Below, piece after piece: positions 34,955 to 44,150 of a stretch of DNA of 64,000 nt. The notes under the pieces are model-generated. The model was not told the DNA's origin, ran no database searches, and saw only the letters and a program-made list of their open reading frames with translations. A program made the translations under genes and the position numbers. Origin of the DNA: Novipirellula caenicola (GTDB taxonomy: Bacteria > Planctomycetota > Planctomycetia > Pirellulales > Pirellulaceae); NCBI RefSeq assembly GCF_039545035.1, contig NZ_BAABRO010000003.1:434001-498000 (forward strand). The letters are read 5' to 3'. Numbering within the stretch: the first letter of the stretch is position 1; the number at the start of each line of letters is the position of its first letter.

Positions 34955-35050
34955 CATTGCGCGGCAACCATCCACGCTCTGGCGAGCGTAGCTACGAAAC
35001 ACAAATACCGTATTTTGCCGCCTCTGAATACTTCACCGCGTTGCCTGCCC
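34955..35050 (-). repeat. ~95-bp dispersed element (families B and F), upstream copy
   Basis: On the minus strand this reads GCAACGCGGTGAAGTATT, GGCGGCAAAATACGG, then CGTAGCTACGCTCGCCAGAG with CGTGGATGGTTGCC. The same blocks in the same order occur on the plus strand at 36511-36610, so the MFS gene lies between inverted copies. The element contains the mini-hairpin ACGCTC GCCA GAGCGT. Confidence 0.75.
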
Positions 35051-35143
35051 GGCCCTCGGTTCTCATCGGCGTCGCGGCGCGAGGGGCGTTTCTGTTAAGA
35101 TTTCGCGGTCCCCCGAACGTGACCCTTCATCAAGCGAAAAAAC

Positions 35144-36445
35144 GTGCCAAGCCATCTCCTCAGACGCGGTTTCCTCGGACTGCTCGCCGCTCAGTTTTTC
35201 GGAGCCATGAACGATAACGTCCTCAAGGGGGTGTTGACGTTCATGGTGATTCAAGGCGGTTTGTGGGCCGGCGATCTTGGCGAAGGGGGCCAAGGGATCG
35301 TAGGGATCTGTTTCACGCTGCCCTTTATCTTTCTGTCGGGCTATGCTGGCCAAATCGCTGATCGCTATTCCAAGCGAACCGTGACGATGTGGGTGAAAAT
35401 CATCGAGATCCCGATCGTGATCCTCGCCGGAATCGGCTTTCTGATGGGCAGTTTGTGGGTCACGCTGCTGGCGTTATTGGCGTTGACCTGTCAAAGCTCG
35501 TTCTTTGGGCCAGCAAAATACGGCATGATTCCCGAGCTGGTCGATGATTCGGATCTCAGCCGTGCCAACGGAACGATCAATATGATGACCAACGTCGCCG
35601 TGATCGTCGGAACGCTGGTCGCAGGCGTCGTCAGTGACGCATTTTTTCCTGACCAAATTCGCGGCCTCATTTGGCTGCCTATGGTCGTGTTGGTTTTGAT
35701 CGCGATCGCGGGACTGGTGTCGGCGTTTCTGTTGACGCCACTACCCGCAGGCGATCGCGATGCAAAATTTGATTTCAATCCGCTCAGCACCTACATCACG
35801 ACCGTCCGTGAAATGTCCAAAACGCGACTGTTGATGGTGATGATGGCGTGGGGCTATTTCTACCTGCTGGCCGGAATCGCACTGTTTATCGTCCCCGAGT
35901 ACACCGAGGTGCTCAAGATTTCGAGTACCGAAGCCAGCGTGTTGATGGGAGTTTTGGGAGTTTCAATCGGAGTCGGCTGTGCCGTGGCAGGATTGTTGTC
36001 CGGGCATCACATCGAGCCTCGTTTGATCCCGATCGGAGCTGCGGGTTTGGTTGTCTTCTTTGCGTTGTTGTCGTTTGTTCCGCCGTCGCTTCCCGATTTG
36101 CAGCCGATGGTACGAGTGGCGTTTAGTAACGTCGGCTTCTTTATCTTTGGAGCGGGCTTTTTTGCCGGATTCTATATCGTTCCGCTGCAGGCTTTGCTGC
36201 AATACATGTCGCCTGATAGCGAGCGAGGCCGGTTCTTGGGGACCGCGAACGCCGTCTCGTTTGTGTTTTTAACCGTTGCGGCTCTGCTGTACTGGGCGAT
36301 TCGTCCCGCGTTTGGCGATTCCCCTCAGCATATCTTCATGCTCAGCAGCCTCTTGATGGCCGCCGGAGCCGCGTTCTTTCTGTGGCAATTGCGAGGCACC
36401 GGCATCTTGATCGGCAGCGGCGCCGATATCGCCGCCCGCGAGTAA
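35144..36445 (+). CDS. MFS transporter, LplT-like
   Basis: Twelve-helix inner-membrane permease, GTG start at 35144. The N-terminal FFGAMNDNVLKGVLTFMV matches the NDN..K signature of lysophospholipid transporter LplT and of MFS domains fused to acyltransferases. LSGYAGQIADRYSKRTV is the MFS loop 2-3 motif, and FFGPAKYGMIPELV is highly typical of LplT. The protein (433 residues) lacks the acyltransferase domains. It probably flips lysophospholipid across the inner membrane. It is flanked by inverted copies of a dispersed repeat. Confidence 0.9.
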   Translation: MPSHLLRRGFLGLLAAQFFGAMNDNVLKGVLTFMVIQGGLWAGDLGEGGQGIVGICFTLPFIFLSGYAGQIADRYSKRTVTMWVKIIEIPIVILAGIGFLMGSLWVTLLALLALTCQSSFFGPAKYGMIPELVDDSDLSRANGTINMMTNVAVIVGTLVAGVVSDAFFPDQIRGLIWLPMVVLVLIAIAGLVSAFLLTPLPAGDRDAKFDFNPLSTYITTVREMSKTRLLMVMMAWGYFYLLAGIALFIVPEYTEVLKISSTEASVLMGVLGVSIGVGCAVAGLLSGHHIEPRLIPIGAAGLVVFFALLSFVPPSLPDLQPMVRVAFSNVGFFIFGAGFFAGFYIVPLQALLQYMSPDSERGRFLGTANAVSFVFLTVAALLYWAIRPAFGDSPQHIFMLSSLLMAAGAAFFLWQLRGTGILIGSGADIAARE

Positions 36446-36510
36446 ACGAGATGCTTTTTTTACCCTCCCAACAAAAAGACTGCTGCGTTAGTTCGACAAC
36501 GCCGTTCTTA

Positions 36511-36610
36511 GGTTGGCCGTTTGGGTCAACGCTGTGAAGCATTTAGAGACGGCAAATTGCGGAATTTACGTTCCGTAGCTACGCTCGCCAGAGCGTGGAT
36601 GATTGCCAGA
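36511..36610 (+). repeat. ~95-bp dispersed element (families B and F), downstream copy
   Basis: Reads CAACGCTGTGAAGCATTTAG, then AGACGGCAAATTGCGGAATT and CGTAGCTACGCTCGCCAGAG, aligning with the reverse complement of 34955-35050 over its length with scattered mismatches. Confidence 0.75.
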
Positions 36611-36641
36611 GCGTGGATGATTGCCAGAGCGTGGATGATTG
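36588..36641 (+). repeat. Three exact 18-bp tandem repeats
   Basis: The unit CCAGAGCGTGGATGATTG occurs three times head to tail. It is the end of the dispersed element expanded locally; the upstream copy has one unit. Confidence 0.9.
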
Positions 36642-36777
36642 CCGGCCAATACGAATCACCACCTTCTGGCGAAAGGTTGGTGAGCCTGAACTTGCACGCT
36701 GCCATCTCTAATCCTCCAGGCCGCTTGCCGGTGAACTTGCACCCGCCCAGCGTCCACAAAAAAGCCCAGAGTCCATG

Positions 36778-36813
36778 AAAAAAGCCCAGGTGCTGGTTGC
36801 AACCCTGGGCTTT
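36778..36813 (-). terminator. Intrinsic terminator, probably for thiC
   Basis: A 10-bp stem AAAGCCCAGG/CCTGGGCTTT is followed on the minus strand by a run of six T. It lies ~140 bp after the thiC stop. Confidence 0.65.
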
Positions 36814-36890
36814 ATGTCTTTCGAATGCGTTGTCGATGGCAAGTGCGAGGTAGATGTGCTTACTCACACGTTGCAGACCGTCGGGCCGCT

Positions 36891-36919
36891 GTAACGAAAG
36901 TCTTGACGACTTCCGCTAC
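36891..36919 (-). repeat. Palindromic repeat (family A)
   Basis: CGAAAGTCTTGACGACTTCC then GCTAC; the same motif recurs at 42854, 42897, 44079, 48172, 48209 and 62368. Confidence 0.8.
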
Positions 36920-36949
36920 GACCGAACTTCGGTTTTACATCCCGCAAAA

Positions 36950-38588
<1,639 letters not shown>

Positions 38589-38616
38589 TTGATCGCATGA
38601 GATCTTTGCGTACAAT
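38589..38616 (+). promoter_or_regulatory. Probable sigma70-type promoter of the 162-residue gene
   Basis: TTGATC (38589-38594), a 16-bp spacer and TACAAT (38611-38616). Predicted start near 38623, ~76 nt before the ATG at 38699. Confidence 0.5.
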
Positions 38617-38626
38617 GATTACGTGC

Positions 38627-38647
38627 TGCGTAAGCGTTGCTCACGCA
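38627..38647. promoter_or_regulatory. Operator-like dyad downstream of the promoter
   Basis: TGCGTaAGC gtt GCTcACGCA: a 21-bp near-perfect palindrome at about +5 to +25 of the predicted start. It could be a repressor site or an mRNA hairpin. Confidence 0.45.
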
Positions 38648-38698
38648 AATGTTGGGTGTGAGGGCGTGCTATAACCTATTTTTATTGAAAGGCTACCG

Positions 38699-39187
38699 AT
38701 GCCCTACCTGATGGTAAATCTTGACGACACGAACGATTGCCGCAAAGCAATCAAGCAATTGCGATCGGCGATCAATGCTCCGGATTGTGATCGCGATGCA
38801 AATGACAGCGTGGGACGGCGCGGACGCAAGGGCAACCGACTCGCGGCGGATGCCAACAGTCCAAGCAAGCCCCAGGGCGAAGACGTGGCGGCGCTGCCGC
38901 TGCCGATGAAGCTGCGGCGAATCAAGCAACGCCATATCTGGAAGCATCTGGTTCGCATTGCCAACGCTGCTGAAGACGCCCAGTCATTGCCGGAGTTAGA
39001 CTTGTTGCTCGATCTGCCCAAGAACAAGATGCGGTCACTCAAGGCGATCATGGCGAAGCTTGAGAATCGTTTCGATCTAAAGTTCCTGCGAGTCGTTCCT
39101 GATGCAGGAGTCGATGCGTCGGGCAATCCACGCTACGAGATGCTGCCAAATGTCCGCAGGCAGATTCTTAAGATTGAAGCTACCTGA
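38699..39187 (+). CDS. Probable small winged-helix DNA-binding protein
   Basis: GAAAGG lies 6 nt before the ATG. The N-terminal half (1-70) is polar and looks disordered (SVGRRGRKGNRLAAD). The C-terminal half resembles a winged helix-turn-helix: helices LPELDLLLDL and NKMRSLKAIMAKLENRF, then a wing-like hairpin LKFLRVVPDAG...NPRYEML. The protein is basic overall. No family is recognised. A clear promoter and a dyad immediately downstream of it suggest self-regulation, which is an inference. Confidence 0.7.
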   Translation: MPYLMVNLDDTNDCRKAIKQLRSAINAPDCDRDANDSVGRRGRKGNRLAADANSPSKPQGEDVAALPLPMKLRRIKQRHIWKHLVRIANAAEDAQSLPELDLLLDLPKNKMRSLKAIMAKLENRFDLKFLRVVPDAGVDASGNPRYEMLPNVRRQILKIEAT

Positions 39188-39274
39188 GTCGTTTGCAATG
39201 CCATGGGGCCGCCCCTTGCGACTGGTAAGTTCCAACGCGACCATCGTCGCCAGAGTGCGTGCCTTGGCGAATCC

Positions 39275-40447
39275 TCAGATTTCGTCGCTGGGAATGTACT
39301 CGTTCATCGGCACGTCGCTGGCGTGGCCGCTTGGGGTCATCAGGGCTTGATAGGTGCGATAGTCGATCGATTCAAGCACAAAGCGGACGCTGCCGTCGGC
39401 CATTGCCATGTTCACGCCGCCCGTGTGTAGCGACGAGGGACGGGCGACATCCGCCATGTTCCTGGTGGTCATGGTTAGATTGTACGTGTCACCGCCGTTG
39501 ATCTTGTGTAGAGGCTGCGGTGCCGGAGCGCCGGCGAACAATTTTTCGTCTTCAAAATGCCACACGCTGCCTTGCAAGTAACGTGATTCCACCGGATAGA
39601 CCGTGACCTCTTTTCCGCCGACCGTCGAAATGGCAGTCAAGTGATCCGTGTTGCCGGTCAATCGAGTCAGGTGCCAAGGTTGGGCTTGATGGTTTTCACT
39701 GTACAGCATCGTGCCGGTCGCACCGTCGCGAAAATCGTCGGTGCGAATCCGCTTGCCCGTCGGCACAAGCACCGTGGCATTCCCAGGATCAAATCCAGCG
39801 TAACGATTGTTGAACACCCCGTTCGCCTTGGACATCGAATCGGCAAACGTGACGGTGCGGGGGCCATCGGTCGGACGCGTGTACGTGAACGGAAACGAAT
39901 CGACATGCATACCGGTGTTGGCGATGTAGTGATTGATTCCATGGCGGGCCATCGTGCCGCTGGCGCTAGGACACTGATAGAATTCGACGTTTGGCGCCGC
40001 AATCGTGCTGTAGCCTTCTTCGGTTGCAGCTCGCTCGCCAGCCCCGTCGGACAACAACGGATACCGATCCAAACTCCAGCGATCATAGAGCGGTTGATGA
40101 TCCATTTTGGCGAGAATCGCAACCTGCCATCCCCCGATCTTCATGTGACGAGGAACGTTGCCGCCGTAGCTGCCGGGATCCGCGGGATCCATGCCGCCAG
40201 CAAACTCGCCAAACTGCTGTAGGTATCCGGGTAATGTGTCGTGACTGGTTTGATGATTGATCGTCGCCATCGCGATTTGTCGCAGCTGGTCGGCACATTT
40301 GGCTCGGTTCATTCGTTCTTTGGCGGCGCTAATCGCGGGCAACGATAACGAGACCAGGATTCCGATGATCGCGATCACGACCAAAATTTCGACCAGCGTG
40401 AATGCGTCTCGACGGACGCGGTGAACTGAGAGCCGAATTCGCATCAC
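39275..40447 (-). CDS. DUF1559 prepilin-like protein
   Basis: Type II pseudopilin-type N-terminus: a basic leader, then DAFTLVEILVVIAIIGILVS, with the prepilin peptidase site after the residue before Phe and Glu at +5. The DUF1559 body follows, ending in the H-x9-DG motif HTGGVNMAMADGSVRF. Planctomycetes encode dozens of these; they are thought to be exported and surface-associated. 390 residues. Confidence 0.95.
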   Translation of the reverse strand: MMRIRLSVHRVRRDAFTLVEILVVIAIIGILVSLSLPAISAAKERMNRAKCADQLRQIAMATINHQTSHDTLPGYLQQFGEFAGGMDPADPGSYGGNVPRHMKIGGWQVAILAKMDHQPLYDRWSLDRYPLLSDGAGERAATEEGYSTIAAPNVEFYQCPSASGTMARHGINHYIANTGMHVDSFPFTYTRPTDGPRTVTFADSMSKANGVFNNRYAGFDPGNATVLVPTGKRIRTDDFRDGATGTMLYSENHQAQPWHLTRLTGNTDHLTAISTVGGKEVTVYPVESRYLQGSVWHFEDEKLFAGAPAPQPLHKINGGDTYNLTMTTRNMADVARPSSLHTGGVNMAMADGSVRFVLESIDYRTYQALMTPSGHASDVPMNEYIPSDEI

Positions 40448-40701
40448 AACACCTTTTGCTAGTAAATAGAAGAGCCAGAAAAGAGACGATTTCGCCGTCG
40501 ACGGAACAGCTGCAGTCCGAGAGCTCTAGCTACGAGATTAGCAAATCAACCACGCCGAGTCCAAGAAAATGACGTTTCCGTCTTAGGAATCGTTTTCCCC
40601 TCGTTTGGCGGGTCGCGGCTGATATTGCTCTGCGGTCGGTCAATCCAGTAGGCTCGCGGTCCCGCCATTTTGACCACAGCTAAACAGCTTGGAGCCCACC
40701 G

Positions 40702-42000
40702 ATGCCAAATCGCTCAATCTCACCAAATGACGTTATTCCCAGGCCAACAGCCGCTTTTTGTTGGCAAAATCCTGTTTGTTACGCATTGATTGCGTTGCTG
40801 ATCGTGCTCGGATTCGCTCCTGCGGCGAAATCCGAGATCTTGGACAATCCGCTCGGGATCACCTTCCATAGCGAAGATCGCTCGGTTTCGTTTACCAGTA
40901 AATTCCCTGGGGGACGAATGAACGAGTGCGTCCAAATCGCCGACGATGATTTTGCCGTCACAATCCAACCCGAATCGGATCCAATCAACGACAGTGCTTG
41001 GTATGCGTTCCGAGTCAACTCGACCGAAGAGCGAACGATTTCGGTACGACTAAAATATGTCGGCGGATCGCATCGCTACGATCCCAAGATCAGCCGTGAT
41101 GGTAAGAATTGGGAGAGTGCCGAACATCTGATGGCCGATCGACATCCTGCCGGAACCGAAGTGCGACTAAAAATCCCGGTGGATGGCAAGCCGTTGTGGG
41201 TGGCGGGTCAAGAACTGCTAAGCAGCGGGACGGTTGCCAAGTGGACTTCGGATCTGAGCCAACAACCGCACGTCAAGCGATCGGTGATTGGCAAATCGGT
41301 GCAAGGACGTCCGCTGTACCGATTGGATATTACTGAAACCGATCACCCCGACTTTGTTTTCATTATCGCGCGTCAACATCCACCCGAAGTCTCCGGTGCG
41401 ATTGGGATGATGCATTTTGTCGACGCATTAACGTCTGACAATGAGTTGGCGACATCGTTTCGCAAACGCTACTGCGCCGTCGTCGTGCCAACGGTGAATC
41501 CCGATGGTGTGGCGCTGGGCAATTGGCGATGCAATGCAAACGGAGTCGATTTGAATCGTGATTGGATGCACTTTACCCAGCCCGAGACGCGTGCGTTACG
41601 CAACGAGATGCTGAAGTGTCGCAACGCTGCCGATCAAAAGTTGTGTCTGTTTATGGATTTCCACAGCACCTATGACGACGTGTTTTACACGCCACCTCGT
41701 GATGCCGATTTGTATCCCGCGGGATTCACCGACAATTGGCTCTCGGCGATTCAAAAACGATTTCCCAACTACCACGTCAACGGCGATGACAATCACCACG
41801 CTCACCGTTCGACCAGCAAAGCTTGGGTGGCCGATACGCTTGGTGTCACCGCGATCACGTATGAATTCGGTGATGAAACCGATCGCGAAACCATCCGTCG
41901 CGTCGCGAGTGGTTCGGCCGAAGAAATGATGAAGCTGTTGTTGGCGCTACCGGAGCCTGATTCGCAAATGGCGGCGGCACAGGTCTCGATTCAACGCTAA
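40702..42000 (+). CDS. Exported M14-family zinc carboxypeptidase
   Basis: A signal peptide-like stretch (YALIALLIVLGFAPAAKS) precedes an N-terminal beta domain (residues ~30-150) as in cytosolic-carboxypeptidase-like M14 proteins. Zinc ligands are visible as HPPE in ARQHPPEVSG (~226) and the His of MDFHSTYDD (~319). NPDGVALGNWRCNANGVDLN is the substrate-binding block. The catalytic Glu is in ITYEFGDETDRE (~387). It should trim C-terminal residues or gamma-linked amides; the substrate is unknown. 432 residues. Confidence 0.9.
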   Translation: MPNRSISPNDVIPRPTAAFCWQNPVCYALIALLIVLGFAPAAKSEILDNPLGITFHSEDRSVSFTSKFPGGRMNECVQIADDDFAVTIQPESDPINDSAWYAFRVNSTEERTISVRLKYVGGSHRYDPKISRDGKNWESAEHLMADRHPAGTEVRLKIPVDGKPLWVAGQELLSSGTVAKWTSDLSQQPHVKRSVIGKSVQGRPLYRLDITETDHPDFVFIIARQHPPEVSGAIGMMHFVDALTSDNELATSFRKRYCAVVVPTVNPDGVALGNWRCNANGVDLNRDWMHFTQPETRALRNEMLKCRNAADQKLCLFMDFHSTYDDVFYTPPRDADLYPAGFTDNWLSAIQKRFPNYHVNGDDNHHAHRSTSKAWVADTLGVTAITYEFGDETDRETIRRVASGSAEEMMKLLLALPEPDSQMAAAQVSIQR

Positions 42001-42030
42001 CAGGACTTGGGCGATCACGAGAGGCTTTTG

Positions 42031-42708
42031 ATGAATGATCCGGTTGCCAATCGTCGCCCGATAAAATCACGCCAAATGCCAGTGTTTCAGTGGCTCGCCG
42101 CTCGATTGGCGAGGACCGCGATCACGCCAAACCAAATTTCAGGCACGAGCATCGCACTGGCGTTTGCCGCAGGGTGTGCCATGGCCGCCACCTCAGCGAG
42201 TGATACTGTGATCACGCAGCGGGGATTGTGGATTCTGGCCGCTGCGATGATTCAGTGCCGACTGATTGCGAACTTGTTAGACGGAATGGTCGCGGTCGAA
42301 GGCGGCAAGAGTTCGCCGGTGGGCGATCTGTTTAACGAGGTTCCTGACCGCATCTCGGATTCCGCGATTTTTATCGGAGCGGGGTACGCCGTCGGCGGGT
42401 ATCCGCTGCTCGGGTTTGCAGCGGCGCTAATTGCGATGTTTGTCGCTTACGTTCGCGCGATTGGCGCAAGTGTGGACGCAGGCCAAGTCTTTGCCGGGCC
42501 GTTTGCCAAACCGCAGAGGATGGCGTTGATGATCGTCACCTGTATCGCGATGGCAATTCTGCCCGCTGCGTGGCAGTCGATCCCATCACAACCGACGATC
42601 ACGGTCGTCGCGACCGCACTAGCGGTGATTTGCATCGGCGGAATCATCACGGCGATTCGGCGGCTACAGAAAATCGCTGCGATTTTGCGGTCGAAAAGTG
42701 AGCGGTGA
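42031..42708 (+). CDS. CDP-alcohol phosphatidyltransferase family protein with altered motif
   Basis: The ATG at 42031 has GAGAGG 7 nt upstream and is preferred over the TTG at 42007. It is a multi-span membrane protein of the CDP-alcohol transferase fold. The usual motif DxxDGxxARx8GxxxDxxxD appears with exact spacing as NLLDGMVAV, eight residues, GDLFNEVPD (~81-105). The first and third Asp are replaced by Asn and Arg by Val. This looks like a distinct subfamily rather than decay, since spacing and neighbouring residues are intact. Activity and substrate are uncertain. It lies 30 bp after the carboxypeptidase gene. Confidence 0.87.
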   Translation: MNDPVANRRPIKSRQMPVFQWLAARLARTAITPNQISGTSIALAFAAGCAMAATSASDTVITQRGLWILAAAMIQCRLIANLLDGMVAVEGGKSSPVGDLFNEVPDRISDSAIFIGAGYAVGGYPLLGFAAALIAMFVAYVRAIGASVDAGQVFAGPFAKPQRMALMIVTCIAMAILPAAWQSIPSQPTITVVATALAVICIGGIITAIRRLQKIAAILRSKSER

Positions 42709-42835
42709 GTGGCAGTTACCTCTCCACCGACGAGGTGAGACTGTTGATTTAGTACGGCATCACCGCTCTTTTGTTAGCGGCTTGGGCGTTAGCCCCGGTT
42801 GGGTGGTGACGAAACCGTGGCTAGCGCCAAAACGG

Positions 42836-42965
42836 AACGCTGTGAAGCATTTCGTAGCGGAACTCGTCAAGAGTTTCGGGAACAGGGTTCGTTCAACGAA
42901 AGTCTTGACGACTTCCGCTACGTTAAAACACCATAAAACACAGCAGGAAAATGCTTCACAGCGTT
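42836..42965. repeat. 130-bp inverted-repeat element with two family A copies inside
   Basis: Terminal arms AACGCTGTGAAGCATTT (42836-42852) and its exact reverse complement (ending 42965) enclose inverted family A units at 42854-42878 and 42897-42922. GCCAAAACGG flanks the element on both sides as direct repeats (42826-42835, 42967-42976). The gap 42709-43191 holds no protein gene. Confidence 0.85.
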
Positions 42966-43191
42966 GGCCAAAACGGCTAACTAAATCAGCAGTCTCGAAG
43001 TTGGTGGAGAGGTAGCAGAAAGTCCATCGCAAACCACCCAACTGCTGCGTCAATAATCAGCCGGAATTTGCGGTGGAATGGCTACTTTCTGGGCGGGCGA
43101 CCCTTTTTAGCATCACAGTGGTTATGCTATTGCGATGTGAAAGCTACCAAGCACCTGCCTCCTGATAAATCCCTCCGCCACGGTGACGCCC

Positions 43192-43956
43192 ATGCCTCGA
43201 TCTTCGCGTTCCATTACCCCCCTCTGTTCCGCCCTGTGTCTTGTTTGTTTCGGCATTGCGGTGAACGCCCACGCACAAGAAACCGAGCCGGCGTCCGCTG
43301 AATCCGCATCCGCCGTGCGGGCCTTCATCGACGATGACGGCCCGGGGTGGCGATCGCTGAGCGAATCCGATTTTACGCACGTCAACAGTGCGGAGGACAC
43401 GTGGTCATGGAAGGATGGCGTGTTGCACTGCACCGGGCGGCCCGTCTCGGTGCTGCGAACGACCAAGCCAGTGAAGAACTTTGAAATGGTGGTCGAGTGG
43501 ATGCATGAACGATCCGCCGGAAACTCGGGTGTTTTTGTTTGGACAACGCCTGAGTCAATCGAAAAAATCACCAAGGCGGGAAAGCCCGGATTGCCCGCGG
43601 GGATCGAAGTTCAGATTCTCGATCACGGTTACACCGAGATGCGAAAATCGCGAGGCCAGAGCTATGATTGGTTTGGTACCAACGGCGATGTCTTTCCGGT
43701 CAGAGTGAAAATGACGCCGTTTCCACCGCTGTCGCCCGATGGCAGTCGCAGCTTCCCACGCAAACATCTTGCCAAAGGACATGGTCATTGGAATCACTAT
43801 TACATTCGCGGTATCAATGGCGAAGTCCGACTGTGGGTCAACGGCGAAGAGGTTTCTGGAGGCACGGGGATCGAGCCGGCCGAAGGTTACCTTTGTTTGG
43901 AAAGCGAAGGATCGCCAATCCAATTTCGCAAACTTCGAATTCGTGAGTTGCCCTAA
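43192..43956 (+). CDS. Secreted DUF1080 (3-keto-disaccharide hydrolase-type) protein
   Basis: The ATG at 43192 (MPRSSRSITPLCSALC) gives a signal peptide ending AHA-QE. The rest is a concanavalin-like beta-jelly-roll typical of DUF1080: WKDGVLHCTGRPVSVLRT, FEMVVEWMHERSAGNSGVFV, AGIEVQILDHGY, GHWNHYYIRGINGEVRLWVN, and YLCLESEGSPIQFRKLRIR. The family is linked to sugar or glycan breakdown. 254 residues. Confidence 0.92.
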   Translation: MPRSSRSITPLCSALCLVCFGIAVNAHAQETEPASAESASAVRAFIDDDGPGWRSLSESDFTHVNSAEDTWSWKDGVLHCTGRPVSVLRTTKPVKNFEMVVEWMHERSAGNSGVFVWTTPESIEKITKAGKPGLPAGIEVQILDHGYTEMRKSRGQSYDWFGTNGDVFPVRVKMTPFPPLSPDGSRSFPRKHLAKGHGHWNHYYIRGINGEVRLWVNGEEVSGGTGIEPAEGYLCLESEGSPIQFRKLRIRELP

Positions 43957-44078
43957 ACTCTCGTCGCAACCCGTGTTCCCACTACGCACTCCCTATTCTC
44001 GCTACTCAAACTAATTCGCTTGCAACCATGACGCTATTGAAGCAGAGCACCGTCGGAATAATAGGTGACGGATTTTCC

Positions 44079-44104
44079 CGTAGCGAAAGTCGTCAAGACT
44101 TTCG
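44079..44104 (+). repeat. Palindromic repeat (family A)
   Basis: CGTAGCGAAAGTCGTCAAGA then CTTTCG. Its position just before 44151 shows that the open frame from 44028 is not all coding. Confidence 0.8.
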
Positions 44105-44150
44105 TTTTCCACGCTGGTCCAAACGCTTGGCGAGGTTCGCTTCGTCAGCA

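Noticed and set aside
36588-36641. CRISPR-like array
   Set aside because: The three 18-bp units abut without spacers and no cas gene is present.
42709-43182. Short ORFs on both strands (for example 42698-43015 and 42760-43053)
   Set aside because: They run through the inverted-repeat element and owe their openness to it; no start signal or protein-like composition.
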